Program-made: the position numbers and the translations under genes
Shown: one piece after another, positions 40,822-50,065 of the stretch
Position numbering within the stretch: position 1 is the first letter of the stretch
Layout of the letters: the number at the start of each line of letters is the position of its first letter
The notes under the pieces: generated by a model
Seen by the model: only the letters and a program-made list of their open reading frames with translations
What the model was told of the DNA's origin: nothing
Database searches by the model: none
Source: Saccharopolyspora flava
Lineage (GTDB): Bacteria; Actinomycetota; Actinomycetes; Mycobacteriales; Pseudonocardiaceae
NCBI RefSeq assembly: GCF_900116135.1
Contig: NZ_FOZX01000015.1
Span: forward strand, 52,888 to 116,887
Direction of reading: 5' to 3'
Length of the DNA: 64,000 nt

Positions 40822-41730
40822 TCAGGCCCAGCAGGTCAGGGGGCGGCCGCCGTTGTAGGCGACCATGTCGCGGAAGGCGGCGCCCGGGTTCAGCGGCTGC
40901 CCGGACTCCTCGGCGTAGACGCTGTGCAGGTTGCCGACGATGCGCTCGACGTCGGTCCACTCGGCGAAGCGGCCGAGGTCGGTCTCGCGCGCCAGTTCCA
41001 GCGGGCTCAGCCCGGCTTCGCGGCCGCGTGCGGCGACGTCGAGGACGAAGCGCAGGTAGTCCAGCACCTCGTCGATCACCTCCGGGCCGCACACCGGCCC
41101 GTGGCCGGGCACGATCGTGGCCGCGCCCAGGGGTTTCAGGAAGTTCTCCAGCACCTCGATGGATCCGCGCACCGATCCCGACAGCAGGAACGGGGTGCCG
41201 CCGTGGAACACCAGGTCCCCGGCGAACAGCACCGAGTGCTCCGGGATCCACACCACCACGTCGTTGCTGGTGTGCGCCGGACGCCCGGGGTGGATCAGCT
41301 CGCAGCGCAGGTCGTCGGCCCACACCGAGATCCGGTCGGTGAAGGTCAGGAACGGCAGCTGCAGCTCCAGATCCCCGTAGTCCACTTCGGACCAGATGCC
41401 GTCGTTGGCGGGCAGCCCCAGGGCGCTCATCTCCGCCCGCGCCCGCTCGTGGGCGACGATGGTGGCGTTCGGGAAGAACCCGTTGCCCGCGGTGTGATCC
41501 GGGTGGTGGTGGGTGTTGACCAGGGTCCGCACCGGGGCGCTGGTCACCTCGCCGATGGCGGCGAGCAGCTCGCGGGTGCGGCGCTCGGTCGCGCAGGCAT
41601 CGATGCACACCACGCCCGAGCGGCCGACCACGAACCCGCTGTTGTTGATCATCCAGCTGCCGTCGGGCTGGACGAAGGCGTGCACGCCGTCGGAGATCTC
41701 CTCGGCTCGTCCCGGCCGCGGCCCGCTCAT
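40822..41730 (-). CDS. MBL-fold metallohydrolase
   Basis: 302 residues. NTHHHPDHTAGN near 82 is the H-x-H-x-D-H zinc motif; further ligands in IHPGRPAHTSND near 157 and LFAGDLVFHGG near 176, with VPGHGPV near 218. Resembles the SoxH/quinoprotein-relay or hydrolytic subgroup. The position between FAH hydrolase and extradiol dioxygenase suggests a lactone- or ester-hydrolysing step. ATG overlaps the FAH stop by 4 bp. Confidence 0.85.
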   Translation of the reverse strand: MSGPRPGRAEEISDGVHAFVQPDGSWMINNSGFVVGRSGVVCIDACATERRTRELLAAIGEVTSAPVRTLVNTHHHPDHTAGNGFFPNATIVAHERARAEMSALGLPANDGIWSEVDYGDLELQLPFLTFTDRISVWADDLRCELIHPGRPAHTSNDVVVWIPEHSVLFAGDLVFHGGTPFLLSGSVRGSIEVLENFLKPLGAATIVPGHGPVCGPEVIDEVLDYLRFVLDVAARGREAGLSPLELARETDLGRFAEWTDVERIVGNLHSVYAEESGQPLNPGAAFRDMVAYNGGRPLTCWA

Positions 41731-42680
41731 CGCGGCTCCTGCACGCAGGTGTTGCGCTGCACGCCGATCCCGGAGATCCCGGCCTCCATCACGTCGCCGG
41801 GCCCGAGCCAGCGCTGCCACTTGCCGCCGTTGCCCGCCGGGCTGCCGGTCAGCACCAGGTCGCCCGGGTGGAGGGTGGTGGCCGTGGACGCGGCGGCGAT
41901 GATCGCCTCCACGTCGAACAGCAGGTTCGCCGGCACGTCGGACTGCTTGCGCTCGCCGTTGAGGTCGAGGGTGATCTCCAGCTCCCGGTAGTCCGGCAGC
42001 ACCTCGACCGGGACGATGAACGGGCCGGTGGGCAGGAACGTCGGCCGGTTCTTCGCGCGGATCCAGTCGCCGCCCAGCGGCCGGTGCTCCGGCGGGAACT
42101 GCAGGTCGCGGGCGCTGATGTCGTTGCAGACGGTGAACCCGGCGACGTGCTCCATCGCACGTTCGCGCGGCACCCGGTGCGCGGTCTTGCCGATCACCGC
42201 GGTCAGCTCGACCTCCCAGTCGACCTTCGCCGACTCGGCGGGCAGCAGCACGTCGTCGTCCGGGCCGCAGATCGCGGCGGGCAGTCCGGCGAAGAAGAAC
42301 GGGCTGCCCGTGCGGGCCTTCTCGTCCATCATCGTCTCGGCCTCGCGGCGCAGTTCCTCGTCGCTGCGGGTGTCATCGGGTTCGCGGCCCGACAGCACGA
42401 TCTCGGCGACGTGGCTGCGGTAGTTCGCGCCCGCCTGGAAGATCTGGCGCGGCATCACCGGCGGCTTCACGGTCAGCTCGGCCAGCGGTCTGCCGCCGCC
42501 GTCGGCGAGCCCCGCCGCCAGGTCGGGGAGCCGGGTGCGCACCGATTCCCAGTCGTCCAGCAGGTCCCGGACCGTGGCCGCCTCCAGCGGCAGCACCCGG
42601 TCGCCCGAGACGAGACCGGCGAACTCACCGCTCCCATCCGAGAAGGTCCCCAGCGCGTAGCCGTCGACCCGTCGCGTCAT
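41727..42680 (-). CDS. Fumarylacetoacetate hydrolase-family enzyme
   Basis: 317 residues. FAH core: QAGANYRSHVAE near 82, acidic metal motif DWEVELTAVIGK near 152 (E-x-E), TVCNDISARDLQ near 179, the family Lys/Asp region DWIRAKNRPTFLPTGPFIV near 196, and LVLTGSPAGNGG near 272. Family members hydrolyse or decarboxylate ring-cleavage products such as fumarylpyruvate or 2-oxo-hept-3-ene-dioate. First gene of the five-gene operon; 73 bp after the LysR gene. Confidence 0.9.
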   Translation of the reverse strand: MTRRVDGYALGTFSDGSGEFAGLVSGDRVLPLEAATVRDLLDDWESVRTRLPDLAAGLADGGGRPLAELTVKPPVMPRQIFQAGANYRSHVAEIVLSGREPDDTRSDEELRREAETMMDEKARTGSPFFFAGLPAAICGPDDDVLLPAESAKVDWEVELTAVIGKTAHRVPRERAMEHVAGFTVCNDISARDLQFPPEHRPLGGDWIRAKNRPTFLPTGPFIVPVEVLPDYRELEITLDLNGERKQSDVPANLLFDVEAIIAAASTATTLHPGDLVLTGSPAGNGGKWQRWLGPGDVMEAGISGIGVQRNTCVQEPR

Positions 42681-42753
42681 CGCGTCCTCCTTCGACGCGT
42701 CCGACGCTAAGGGCCCCGAGGGTGACCGCGGAAATGCGCAGCGTGAATACCAG

Positions 42754-43662
42754 CTATGGCACGACGGACAGCAGCTGCTCGCGCAACCAGCGGTGTCCGG
42801 GGTCGGCGTCGCGGCGGCTGTGCCAGTAGGCGGATTCGCGCACCGGCCGCAGCTCGAACTCGGGTTCCAGCAGCACGATGCCCGCGGCGGGAGCGAGCTG
42901 CTGCCCGAGGCTCTCCGGGATGATGGTGACCATGTCGGTGCCTGCCATGAGGAACGGCATGGTGATGAAGTTGACCGAGGTCGCCTCCGGTCTCGGCGTC
43001 ACCCCGGCGCGCTCGATGTCCTCGTCCATGAGGCTGCAGCCGTTGGGCGGCGCGAACGCCAGGTACGGGTGCTGCTCCAGGGCCCGCAGCGGCAGCACCC
43101 CGGCCTCGGCGAGGGGGTGCTGCGACCACACCGCGCCCACGTAGCGGTCCCGGACCACCGGCGCGCTGGAGCACGAACCCGACAGCATCTCCTCGCCCAG
43201 CACCTCGGGCAGGATGACCAGGTCGACCTCGTCGCGCTCGACCATCCGCGCGGCATCGCCCGACAGCGACCCGAGTTCCAGGCGGACGTTGGGCACCAGC
43301 CCGTTGACCCGCGCCAGCAGCGGCCGCATGATCACCACGCCCACGTAGTCGCTGGCCACGAGGTTGAACGTCCGCTCGTCGCGGGCCGGGTCGAAATCCG
43401 GGGGCGCGACGATGTGCTGCTCGATGGTGGCCAGAACCTCCCGCACCGGCTCGATCAGCGCCTCGCCGCGCGGGGTCAGCCGCAGGTAGCGGCCCTGCCG
43501 GACCAGCAGCGGGTCGCCGAGGATCTTGCGCAGCCGGGCCAGGGCCGTGCTGGTCGCCGGCTGCGACATGTGCAGCCGCTCGGCGGCGCGGGTGACGTTC
43601 TGCTCGCGCAGCAGCGCGTCCAGCACGACCAGCAGGTTCAGATCCACCTGAGCGAGGTTCAC
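42754..43662 (-). CDS. LysR-family regulator (NodD/LinR-like subgroup)
   Basis: 302 residues. The N terminus DLNLLVVLDALLREQNVTRAAERLHMSQPATSTALARLR-type sequence (recognition MSQPATSTALARLR) is the NodD/NahR/LinR subgroup that senses aromatic or flavonoid compounds. GTG start. Unlike most LysR genes it is transcribed in the same direction as its presumed targets, the five-gene extradiol operon. Confidence 0.88.
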   Translation of the reverse strand: MNLAQVDLNLLVVLDALLREQNVTRAAERLHMSQPATSTALARLRKILGDPLLVRQGRYLRLTPRGEALIEPVREVLATIEQHIVAPPDFDPARDERTFNLVASDYVGVVIMRPLLARVNGLVPNVRLELGSLSGDAARMVERDEVDLVILPEVLGEEMLSGSCSSAPVVRDRYVGAVWSQHPLAEAGVLPLRALEQHPYLAFAPPNGCSLMDEDIERAGVTPRPEATSVNFITMPFLMAGTDMVTIIPESLGQQLAPAAGIVLLEPEFELRPVRESAYWHSRRDADPGHRWLREQLLSVVP

Positions 43663-43711
43663 CCGGGCCCCCTTCCAGCGCCGTTGCGACCCCGCGATCC
43701 TACGAGCCCGC

Positions 43712-44362
43712 TCAGCCCGGGGTCGGCGCGGCGACCCGCCTGACCGGGGCGCCGGTCCTGGCCACCACCTCCTCCTCGGTGACGCCCGGCGCGAGGCCGA
43801 CCAGGGCGAAGCCGTCGGGGGTGACGTCGAGGACGGCGAGGTCGGTGATCACGCGGTCGACCACGCCCGCCCCGGTCAGCGGCAGCGCGCAGCGCTCGAC
43901 GAGCTTCGGGCCGCCGTCCTTGGCGACGTGATCGGTGAGCACCACGATCCGGCGCGCGCCGACGACCAGGTCCATCGCGCCGCCCATGCCCTTGACCAGG
44001 GCGCCCGGGATCGTCCAGTTCGCCAGGTCGCCGTTGGCGCCGACCTGCAGCGCGCCCAGCACGGCGATGTCAATGTGCCCGCCTCGCATCATCGCGAACG
44101 AGGCGGCCGAGTCGAAGAAGCTCGCGCCGGGGTTGACCGTGACGGTCTGCTTGCCCGCGTTGATGAGGTCCGGGTCCTCCTCGCCCTCGAACGGGAACGG
44201 GCCGACGCCGAGGATGCCGTTCTCGCTCTGCAACGTCACCTCCACGCCGTCGGGGACGTGGTTGGCCACCAGGGTGGGGATGCCGATGCCGAGGTTGACG
44301 TAGTCGCCGTCGCGGAGTTCGGCGGCGGCCAGAGCCGCCATCTCGTCCCGAGTCCAGGCCAT
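43712..44362 (-). CDS. 3-oxoacid CoA-transferase subunit B
   Basis: 216 residues. [15 protein letters not shown] near 45 holds the catalytic Glu of class I CoA-transferases; [14 protein letters not shown] near 92 and [18 protein letters not shown] near 120 are typical. With subunit A it moves CoA from succinyl-CoA to 3-oxoadipate (PcaJ) or acetoacetate (ScoB); sequence alone does not separate these. The divergent IclR gene favours the aromatic role. Confidence 0.9.
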   Translation of the reverse strand: MAWTRDEMAALAAAELRDGDYVNLGIGIPTLVANHVPDGVEVTLQSENGILGVGPFPFEGEEDPDLINAGKQTVTVNPGASFFDSAASFAMMRGGHIDIAVLGALQVGANGDLANWTIPGALVKGMGGAMDLVVGARRIVVLTDHVAKDGGPKLVERCALPLTGAGVVDRVITDLAVLDVTPDGFALVGLAPGVTEEEVVARTGAPVRRVAAPTPG

Positions 44363-44371
44363 GTGCTGCTC

Positions 44372-45082
44372 CTAGTTCGTCGCGGCGGCGCGGGGGCGCA
44401 CCGTGCGCTTCTCGATGTCCTTGACCCGCGGCCGGGCCCGCACGAGGCGGTTCACGTAGATGCCGGGGGTGACGACGTGCTCGGGGTCGAGGTGCTCGTC
44501 GCTGAGGTGCTCGGCCTCCACGACCGTCACCCGCCCGCAGGTGGCGACCACGGGGTTGAAGTTGCGGGAGCTCGCCCGGTACACGAGGTTGCCCGCCGGG
44601 TCGGCGGTGCGGGCGTGCACCAACGCGACGTCGGCGACGATCGCGCGTTCCTGCACGTAGGTGCGCCCGTCGAACTCGGCGTGCGGCTTGCCCTCGGCGA
44701 CCGGGGTGCCGACCCCGGCGCGGGTGTAGAACGCGGCGATGCCCGCTCCCCCGGCCCGCATCCGCTCCGACAGCGTGCCCTGCGGCGCGAACTCGACCTC
44801 CAGGGTCTTGTCGAGGTACTGCTGGGCGAACAGCTTGTTCTCCCCGACGTAGGACGAGATCGCCTTGGCGACCTGCTGGTTCTCCAGCAGCAGGCCGAGG
44901 CCCTTGCCGTCGACGCCCATGTTGTTCGACACCACCGTCAGCCCGGTGACCCCGCTGTCGCGCACGACCTCGATGAGGTCGTTGGGCACGCCGCTGAGCC
45001 CGAACCCGCCGACCGCCAGCGTCATGCCGTCGGTGAGCACGCCGGCCAGCGCCTCCTGCGCGTCGCTCCGCAGCTTCGACAC
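44372..45082 (-). CDS. 3-oxoacid CoA-transferase subunit A
   Basis: 236 residues. The glycine-rich loop VGGFGLSGVPNDLI near 23 and VSNNMGVDGKGLGLLLENQQV near 49 define the A subunit of class I CoA-transferases (PcaI/ScoA). GTG 45082 is chosen by homology; GAAGAGGTGACGAG lies upstream. Ends 9 bp before subunit B. Divergent from the IclR gene. Confidence 0.9.
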   Translation of the reverse strand: MSKLRSDAQEALAGVLTDGMTLAVGGFGLSGVPNDLIEVVRDSGVTGLTVVSNNMGVDGKGLGLLLENQQVAKAISSYVGENKLFAQQYLDKTLEVEFAPQGTLSERMRAGGAGIAAFYTRAGVGTPVAEGKPHAEFDGRTYVQERAIVADVALVHARTADPAGNLVYRASSRNFNPVVATCGRVTVVEAEHLSDEHLDPEHVVTPGIYVNRLVRARPRVKDIEKRTVRPRAAATN

Positions 45083-45226
45083 CTCGTCACCTCTTCCCGT
45101 CCAACTACCGGACGCGTGGGAGTAAAGGCGGATGCTGCTGCTGACCGCAAGATTCGCGCGTGATCCGGTCACCCACCGAGCAGCGGTGGTGTGTCGCGTT
45201 CACTCAGCGGACGCTATTGTCGGGTC

Positions 45227-45982
45227 GTGGCGGACAACCATCTCGTCGGCAAGATCGGCGCCCTGCTGCGCGCGCTGTCGGCCAGGAACACCGGCGCGGC
45301 CACGACCGACCTCGCCCGCGACACCGGGCTCCCCCGCCCGACCGCGCACCGGCTGCTGACCTCGCTGGCCGAGGAGGGCTTCGTCGACCGCGACCAGCAG
45401 ACGGGCAGCTGGTTCCTCGGCCCGGAGCTGTACCTGCTCGGCCAGACCGCCGGGACCCGCTACGACGTCACCCGGCAGGCCCGCGACAGCGTCCACCGGC
45501 TGGCCGCCAAGACCGGCGAGAGCGCGTTCTTCTCCGCGCTGCGCGGCGAGGAGACGGTCTGCCTGGTGCGCGAGGACGGCGACTTCCCGATCCGCTCCTT
45601 CGTCCTCTACGAGGGCGCCCGCTTCCCGCTCGGCGTGGTCTCGGCGGGCCTGGTCCTGCTCGCCTTCCAGGACGACGCGACCATCGACGCCTACCTGGCC
45701 CGCACCGACCTCACCACCCGCTGGGGACCCGAGCACGCCCCGGAGGCGATCCGCGACCGCATCGCCCGCACCCGGCAGACCGGCTACGCCCTCAACCCGG
45801 GCCTGGTCGTCGAAGGCAGCTGGGGCATGGCCGCCGCGGTCTTCGACCCCCAAGGCCAACCGGCCTGGGCCCTCACCCTCACCGGCATCGAGTCCCGCTT
45901 CAAACCCACCCGCCAACCCGACCTCGGCACCCTCCTCCTCCACGAAGCCCACACCCTCACCCGAACCCTCAACCCCCGCTGA
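45227..45982 (+). CDS. IclR-family regulator
   Basis: 251 residues. N-terminal winged HTH (TDLARDTGLPRPTAHRLLTSLAEEGFV near 30-56) and an IclR effector domain from about 75. TATTGT at 45215-45220 is 6 bp before GTG 45227, so a leaderless message from 45227 is plausible; GTG 45191 is the longer in-frame start. Divergent from the CoA-transferase pair, the usual arrangement for PcaR-type regulators of 3-oxoadipate genes. Followed by a four-unit dyad array. Confidence 0.85.
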   Translation: MADNHLVGKIGALLRALSARNTGAATTDLARDTGLPRPTAHRLLTSLAEEGFVDRDQQTGSWFLGPELYLLGQTAGTRYDVTRQARDSVHRLAAKTGESAFFSALRGEETVCLVREDGDFPIRSFVLYEGARFPLGVVSAGLVLLAFQDDATIDAYLARTDLTTRWGPEHAPEAIRDRIARTRQTGYALNPGLVVEGSWGMAAAVFDPQGQPAWALTLTGIESRFKPTRQPDLGTLLLHEAHTLTRTLNPR

Positions 45983-45993
45983 CCACCCCACCG

Positions 45994-46087
45994 GTCAAAT
46001 CCTGCGGTATTCGTCGGGTCAAAAACCGCAGGATTTGACCGGTCGAATACCGCGGTTTTTGACCGGTCGAATACCGCAGGATTTGTC
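45994..46087. repeat. 24-bp-period dyad array, four units
   Basis: Four 22-bp imperfect palindromes start at 45994, 46018, 46042 and 46066, separated by 2 bp. The unit is approximately GTCrAAtaCCG followed by CGGtaTTyGAC. It fills the gap between the convergent IclR and LuxR-type genes. A three-unit relative lies at 53235-53304. Confidence 0.9.
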
Positions 46088-46113
46088 CCGGGTGGCGTGT
46101 CGGGTGGCGCGGG

Positions 46114-47361
46114 TCAGGTGATGCCCGCTGCGATGGCGAGGGCCGCCGCTTCGCCTCGGGTGGTGACTTCGAGCTTCTTGAGGACTCCGCCCATGTGGAA
46201 CTTGATGGTGCTCTCGGTGACGCCGAGTTCGGCGGCGATGGTCTTGTTCCGCTTGCCGCGCGCCACCAGGGTGAGGACGTCGAGTTCGCGGCGGTTCAGG
46301 CCGGCCAGGCGGGTTTCGCCCGCGTGCTCGGGCGTGGTCTCCAGGGGCAGGTCGATGACGGCACGGCTGCCCCAGCCCGGGGTCGCCTCCAGGTCGATGC
46401 TGCCGCCGAGGGTGCGGGCGCGGCCGTCGAGCTGACGCCGCAGCATCGTCACGTCCAGAGCACCGGAGTGGTCGTCGCGGACGTCCACGCGCAGCGAGTC
46501 CTCGCTGCAGAACCAGGCGATGCGCAGCCGGGTCAGCTCCGGCTGAGCGGTGAACGCGAGCACGACGGTGCGGGTCATCGCCCGTGCCGCGTAGGCGATT
46601 TCGCCCGGCAGGGGCCGGGAGTCCTTGGCGGGGGCGACGAATTCCACCTCGGCCTCGTGATGCCGCAAGGTCTCGCGGATCTCCTTGCGCAGCTCGCCGA
46701 ACGCCGACTGGGCGGGCTCCTCCGACAGGGCGGCGTCGGACTGCGGGGCCGAGCGGGTCGCCACCAGCGCCGAGGCCGCGGCTTCGGTGGCGGCGATGCG
46801 GGCGCGGTGGTCGTCCAGGCCGCTGGAGCGCAGCGCGGACAGGATCGTGACCAGCGCCGTCTCGTGCGTGGCGACGAGTTCGGCGATGGTGCGGGCGCGT
46901 TCGCTCGACGCCGCGCGCGACTCGGCGAGGTAGTCGGGGCTGGCCTGCGCGACCTGCTGGCGGATCGAGGTCGCCACGATGCCGAACAGCCCGGCCAGCA
47001 GCTCCGGCTGCGGCACCTGCCGTCCCGAGCCGCGTGGCACCAGCACCAGCAGCGTGCCGATCCGGTCCCGCATCGCCCACACCCGGCGCTCGCCACCGCC
47101 CAGCGTGGCGGTGGTGCTGGACCAGCCGCCGAGCTCGACATCGGCCTTGATCCGGTCCAGCTCCTCGATGGTGATCTTGTCCACGACGCCGGGAGCACCG
47201 GCGATCTTGCGGGGACGGCCGGTGCACTCGCGGGTGAAGATGACCAGCGCGGTGTGCGGCCACCGGTCGGCCAGCGCCCGGGAGAACCGGGGCGCGATCT
47301 CGTGCAGCGGCCCGTCGATCACGGTGCGCAGCGAGGTCAGGGCGTCTTCGACGTCGAACAC
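46114..47361 (-). CDS. LuxR-type regulator with a histidine-kinase-like module
   Basis: 415 residues. N-terminal GAF-like region (about 1-130), a helical DHp-like stretch near 140-200 ([24 protein letters not shown]), a degenerate HATPase remnant ending [22 protein letters not shown] near 330, then a LuxR HTH ([20 protein letters not shown] ... [16 protein letters not shown]) at 352-410. Ser replaces the usual catalytic N-box pattern, so kinase activity is doubtful. It combines sensor and DNA-binding output in one chain. Divergent from mscR, its most obvious target. Confidence 0.8.
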   Translation of the reverse strand: MFDVEDALTSLRTVIDGPLHEIAPRFSRALADRWPHTALVIFTRECTGRPRKIAGAPGVVDKITIEELDRIKADVELGGWSSTTATLGGGERRVWAMRDRIGTLLVLVPRGSGRQVPQPELLAGLFGIVATSIRQQVAQASPDYLAESRAASSERARTIAELVATHETALVTILSALRSSGLDDHRARIAATEAAASALVATRSAPQSDAALSEEPAQSAFGELRKEIRETLRHHEAEVEFVAPAKDSRPLPGEIAYAARAMTRTVVLAFTAQPELTRLRIAWFCSEDSLRVDVRDDHSGALDVTMLRRQLDGRARTLGGSIDLEATPGWGSRAVIDLPLETTPEHAGETRLAGLNRRELDVLTLVARGKRNKTIAAELGVTESTIKFHMGGVLKKLEVTTRGEAAALAIAAGIT

Positions 47362-47508
47362 GACGCGGATCCTACCGGCCTGAACTCGACGGAGGTCGGG
47401 GTTTGTCCGTCCTTCCGATCAGGTGGCCGCACGCCGTCACGGCCATACGGTTTCCTCGGTCGTGCCCCGCGCGCGCATCGGTTCACCTGCGAAGAAAGAA
47501 GAGGACGC

Positions 47509-48594
47509 ATGCCACAACAGGTCCGCGGCGTGATCGCCCGCGCCAAGGGCGCCCCCGTCGAGCTCGTCGACATCGTCGTCCCCGACCCCGGTCCGGGCGA
47601 GGTCGTGGTGTCCGTGGCCGCCTGCGGGGTCTGCCACACCGACCTGACCTACCGCGAAGGCGGGATCAACGACGAGTACCCGTTCCTGCTCGGCCACGAG
47701 GCCGCCGGAACGGTGGAGAGCGTCGGCGAGGGCGTCGAGACGGTGCAGCCGGGTGACTTCGTGGTCCTCAACTGGCGCGCCGTCTGCGGCACCTGCCGGG
47801 CCTGCAAGCGCGGTCGCCCGCAGTACTGCTTCGACACGTTCAACGCCGAGCAGAAGATGACCCTGACCGACGGCACCGAGCTGTCCCCGGCCCTGGGCAT
47901 CGGCGCGTTCGCCGACAAGACCCTGGTGCACGCCGGTCAGTGCACCAAGGTCGACCCGACCGCCGACCCGGCCGTCGTCGGCCTGCTCGGCTGCGGCGTC
48001 ATGGCCGGGCTCGGCGCCGCGGTCAACACCGGCGGGGTGAGCCGCGGCGACACGGTCGCGGTCATCGGCTGCGGTGGTGTCGGCGACGCGGCCGTCATGG
48101 GCGCCCGGCTGGCCGGGGCGTCGAAGATCATCGCCGTGGACCGGGACGCCCGGAAGCTGGACTGGGCCCGCGACCTGGGCGCCACCCACACCATCGACGC
48201 CTCCCAGAACGACAGCGTCGCCGAGATCCAGGCGCTGACCGGCGGTTTCGGCGCCGACGTGGTCATCGACGCGGTCGGCCGCCCGGAGACGTGGAAGGAG
48301 GCCTTCTACGCCCGCGACCTCGCCGGCACCGTCGTGCTCGTCGGCGTGCCCACGCCGGAGATGACCCTGGAGGTGCCGCTGCTGGACGTCTTCGGCCGCG
48401 GCGGTTCCCTGAAGTCCTCCTGGTACGGCGACTGCCTGCCGGAGCGCGACTTCCCGATGCTGGTCGACCTGCACCAGCAGGGCCGGTTGCCGCTGGAGAA
48501 GTTCGTGACCGAGCGCATCAAGCTCGACGAGGTCGAGGAGGCGTTCCACACCATGCACGCCGGCGACGTGCTGCGGTCGGTGGTGGTCCTGTGA
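47509..48594 (+). CDS. mscR: S-(hydroxymethyl)mycothiol dehydrogenase (zinc MDR family)
   Basis: 361 residues. Catalytic zinc site CGVCHTD near 40 and GHEAAG near 64; structural zinc from the four Cys in [15 protein letters not shown] near 90-104; Rossmann motif VIGCGGVG near 185. The sequence and pairing with a downstream MBL hydrolase match MscR, which oxidises the formaldehyde-mycothiol adduct (also reduces nitrosomycothiol). GAAGAGG precedes the ATG. Stop overlaps the MBL gene by 4 bp (GTGA). Confidence 0.9.
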   Translation: MPQQVRGVIARAKGAPVELVDIVVPDPGPGEVVVSVAACGVCHTDLTYREGGINDEYPFLLGHEAAGTVESVGEGVETVQPGDFVVLNWRAVCGTCRACKRGRPQYCFDTFNAEQKMTLTDGTELSPALGIGAFADKTLVHAGQCTKVDPTADPAVVGLLGCGVMAGLGAAVNTGGVSRGDTVAVIGCGGVGDAAVMGARLAGASKIIAVDRDARKLDWARDLGATHTIDASQNDSVAEIQALTGGFGADVVIDAVGRPETWKEAFYARDLAGTVVLVGVPTPEMTLEVPLLDVFGRGGSLKSSWYGDCLPERDFPMLVDLHQQGRLPLEKFVTERIKLDEVEEAFHTMHAGDVLRSVVVL

Positions 48595-49220
48595 GCGAGC
48601 TGATCGTCGAAAGAGTCATCACCTCGGGGGTTTTCGCCCTCGACGGCGGCGAGTGGGCGGTCGACAACAACGTCTGGCTCGTCGGCGACGACGATGACGT
48701 GGTGGTCATCGACGCGGCCCACGACAAGGAGCCGATCATCGAGGCCGTCGGCGACCGCAACGTCACCGCGGTCCTGTGCACCCACGGCCACAACGACCAC
48801 GTCACGGTCGCCCCGCAGCTGGGAGCCGAGCTGGACGCGCCGGTGCTGCTGCACCCGGGCGACCAGCGGCTGTGGGACATGACCCACGAGGGCGAGCGGT
48901 TCCGGGAGCTGGCCGACGGCGACCTGATCCCGGTCGCGGGAACCTCCCTGGAGGTCCTGCACACCCCGGGCCACTCCCCCGGCTCGGTGTGCCTGCACCT
49001 GCCCGAGGCCAAGGCGCTGTTCACCGGCGACACCCTGTTCTCCGGCGGACCGGGCGCGACGGGGCGGTCCTTCTCGGACTTCCCGACGATCATCACCTCG
49101 ATCGGCGAGCGCCTGTTCACCCTGCCCGGCGACACCCGAGTCCACACCGGACACGGCGACGGCACCACGATCGGCACCGAGGCCCCCAACCTCGACGACT
49201 GGAAGGCCCGCGGCTACTGA
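48591..49220 (+). CDS. MBL-fold hydrolase paired with mscR
   Basis: 209 residues, glyoxalase-II-like. [10 protein letters not shown] near 60 is the zinc motif, with TPGHSPGS near 122, FTGDTLF near 140 and HTGHGDGT near 182. In mycothiol organisms such a gene sits directly after mscR and probably hydrolyses the S-formylmycothiol product or a related thioester. GTG start translationally coupled to mscR. Confidence 0.88.
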   Translation: MSELIVERVITSGVFALDGGEWAVDNNVWLVGDDDDVVVIDAAHDKEPIIEAVGDRNVTAVLCTHGHNDHVTVAPQLGAELDAPVLLHPGDQRLWDMTHEGERFRELADGDLIPVAGTSLEVLHTPGHSPGSVCLHLPEAKALFTGDTLFSGGPGATGRSFSDFPTIITSIGERLFTLPGDTRVHTGHGDGTTIGTEAPNLDDWKARGY

Positions 49221-49307
49221 TCCGCCCCGGCGCGCAGCGCGAACCCCGCGCTGCGCGCCGCGCTTCCTCGACGCGCTAACGTCCTCCGCGAACCCGGGGA
49301 GGACGCG

Positions 49308-49820
49308 ATGACCGCCGCACGACGATCGACCCTCGCGCCGGAGCAGATCGCGAGTCTGCTGCGCGAACGCATCTACGGCGGTATCGCCTGCCTGAGCACG
49401 CTTCTCGTCCTGCTGCGCCACCTCGATGAGAGCCCGTCGGCCTGGTCGGCGTTCCTCGACGTCGCGGTGACCAACGGCAGCCTCTGGGCCGCGAGCCTGT
49501 TCGCCGACTACCTCGCGCACCTCACCGCCCACGGCAAGGGCCCGCGCGGCGCGGAACTCCTGCACGCGCTGCGCGCCTCCGGGCAGATCCTCGAAGCCGC
49601 GATCGCCCCGCTGCTGCTCGTCCTGCTCGCCGCCCTCGGCGTGCTGCCCCTGCACATCGCCCTGTGGACGGCGGTCGGCCTCTCCGTCGGCGCCCTCGGC
49701 CTCTTCGCCCTCCTGGCCGCCCGACGCACCCGGCTCCCGTGGTGGAAGCGCATCCTCATCGTCCTCGTCCTGCTCGCCCTCGGAATCCTGGTCGTCGGAA
49801 TCAAAATCCTCAGCCACTGA
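49308..49820 (+). CDS. Hypothetical integral membrane protein
   Basis: 170 residues, about four TM helices: GIACLSTLLVLL, LEAAIAPLLLVLLAALGVL, IALWTAVGLSVGALGLFALLA and RILIVLVLLALGILVVGIKIL. The N-terminal basic tail suggests the cytoplasm. GGGGAGGACGCG precedes the ATG. No family recognised; related to small VIT1/DUF-type membrane proteins at best. Confidence 0.7.
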   Translation: MTAARRSTLAPEQIASLLRERIYGGIACLSTLLVLLRHLDESPSAWSAFLDVAVTNGSLWAASLFADYLAHLTAHGKGPRGAELLHALRASGQILEAAIAPLLLVLLAALGVLPLHIALWTAVGLSVGALGLFALLAARRTRLPWWKRILIVLVLLALGILVVGIKILSH

Positions 49821-49856
49821 GCGCTGCCCACCCCCGTCGCCCGCGAACCCTCGGCA

Positions 49857-49930
49857 GGGGACAGTTTTTCCTCGAATCACCCATGATCAATATCCGTTTT
49901 GCCCGGACAGTTCTCACTAAAACTGTCCCC
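49857..49930. repeat. GGGGACAGTTTT-family foldback, copy 2
   Basis: GGGGACAGTTTT (49857-49868) and AAAACTGTCCCC (49919-49930) form a perfect 12-bp inverted repeat 50 bp apart. The outer arm matches the foldback at 29486-29553. Confidence 0.8.
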
Positions 49931-50065
49931 TCCCCACCACGACAGCCACGAACGACCCCTCAAGACGCACCCATCACCCCGAAAATCGGTTGAAGGCGAC
50001 CACCTCGCGATGCTTAAGTGCGGCGAGTCCCGTCGACGACCGAGTGCGGGAGCGATCGGAGCAGC

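Noticed and set aside
45994..46087. The 24-bp-period array as a CRISPR
   Set aside because: Units are separated by only 2 bp, have no unique spacers, and no cas gene is present.
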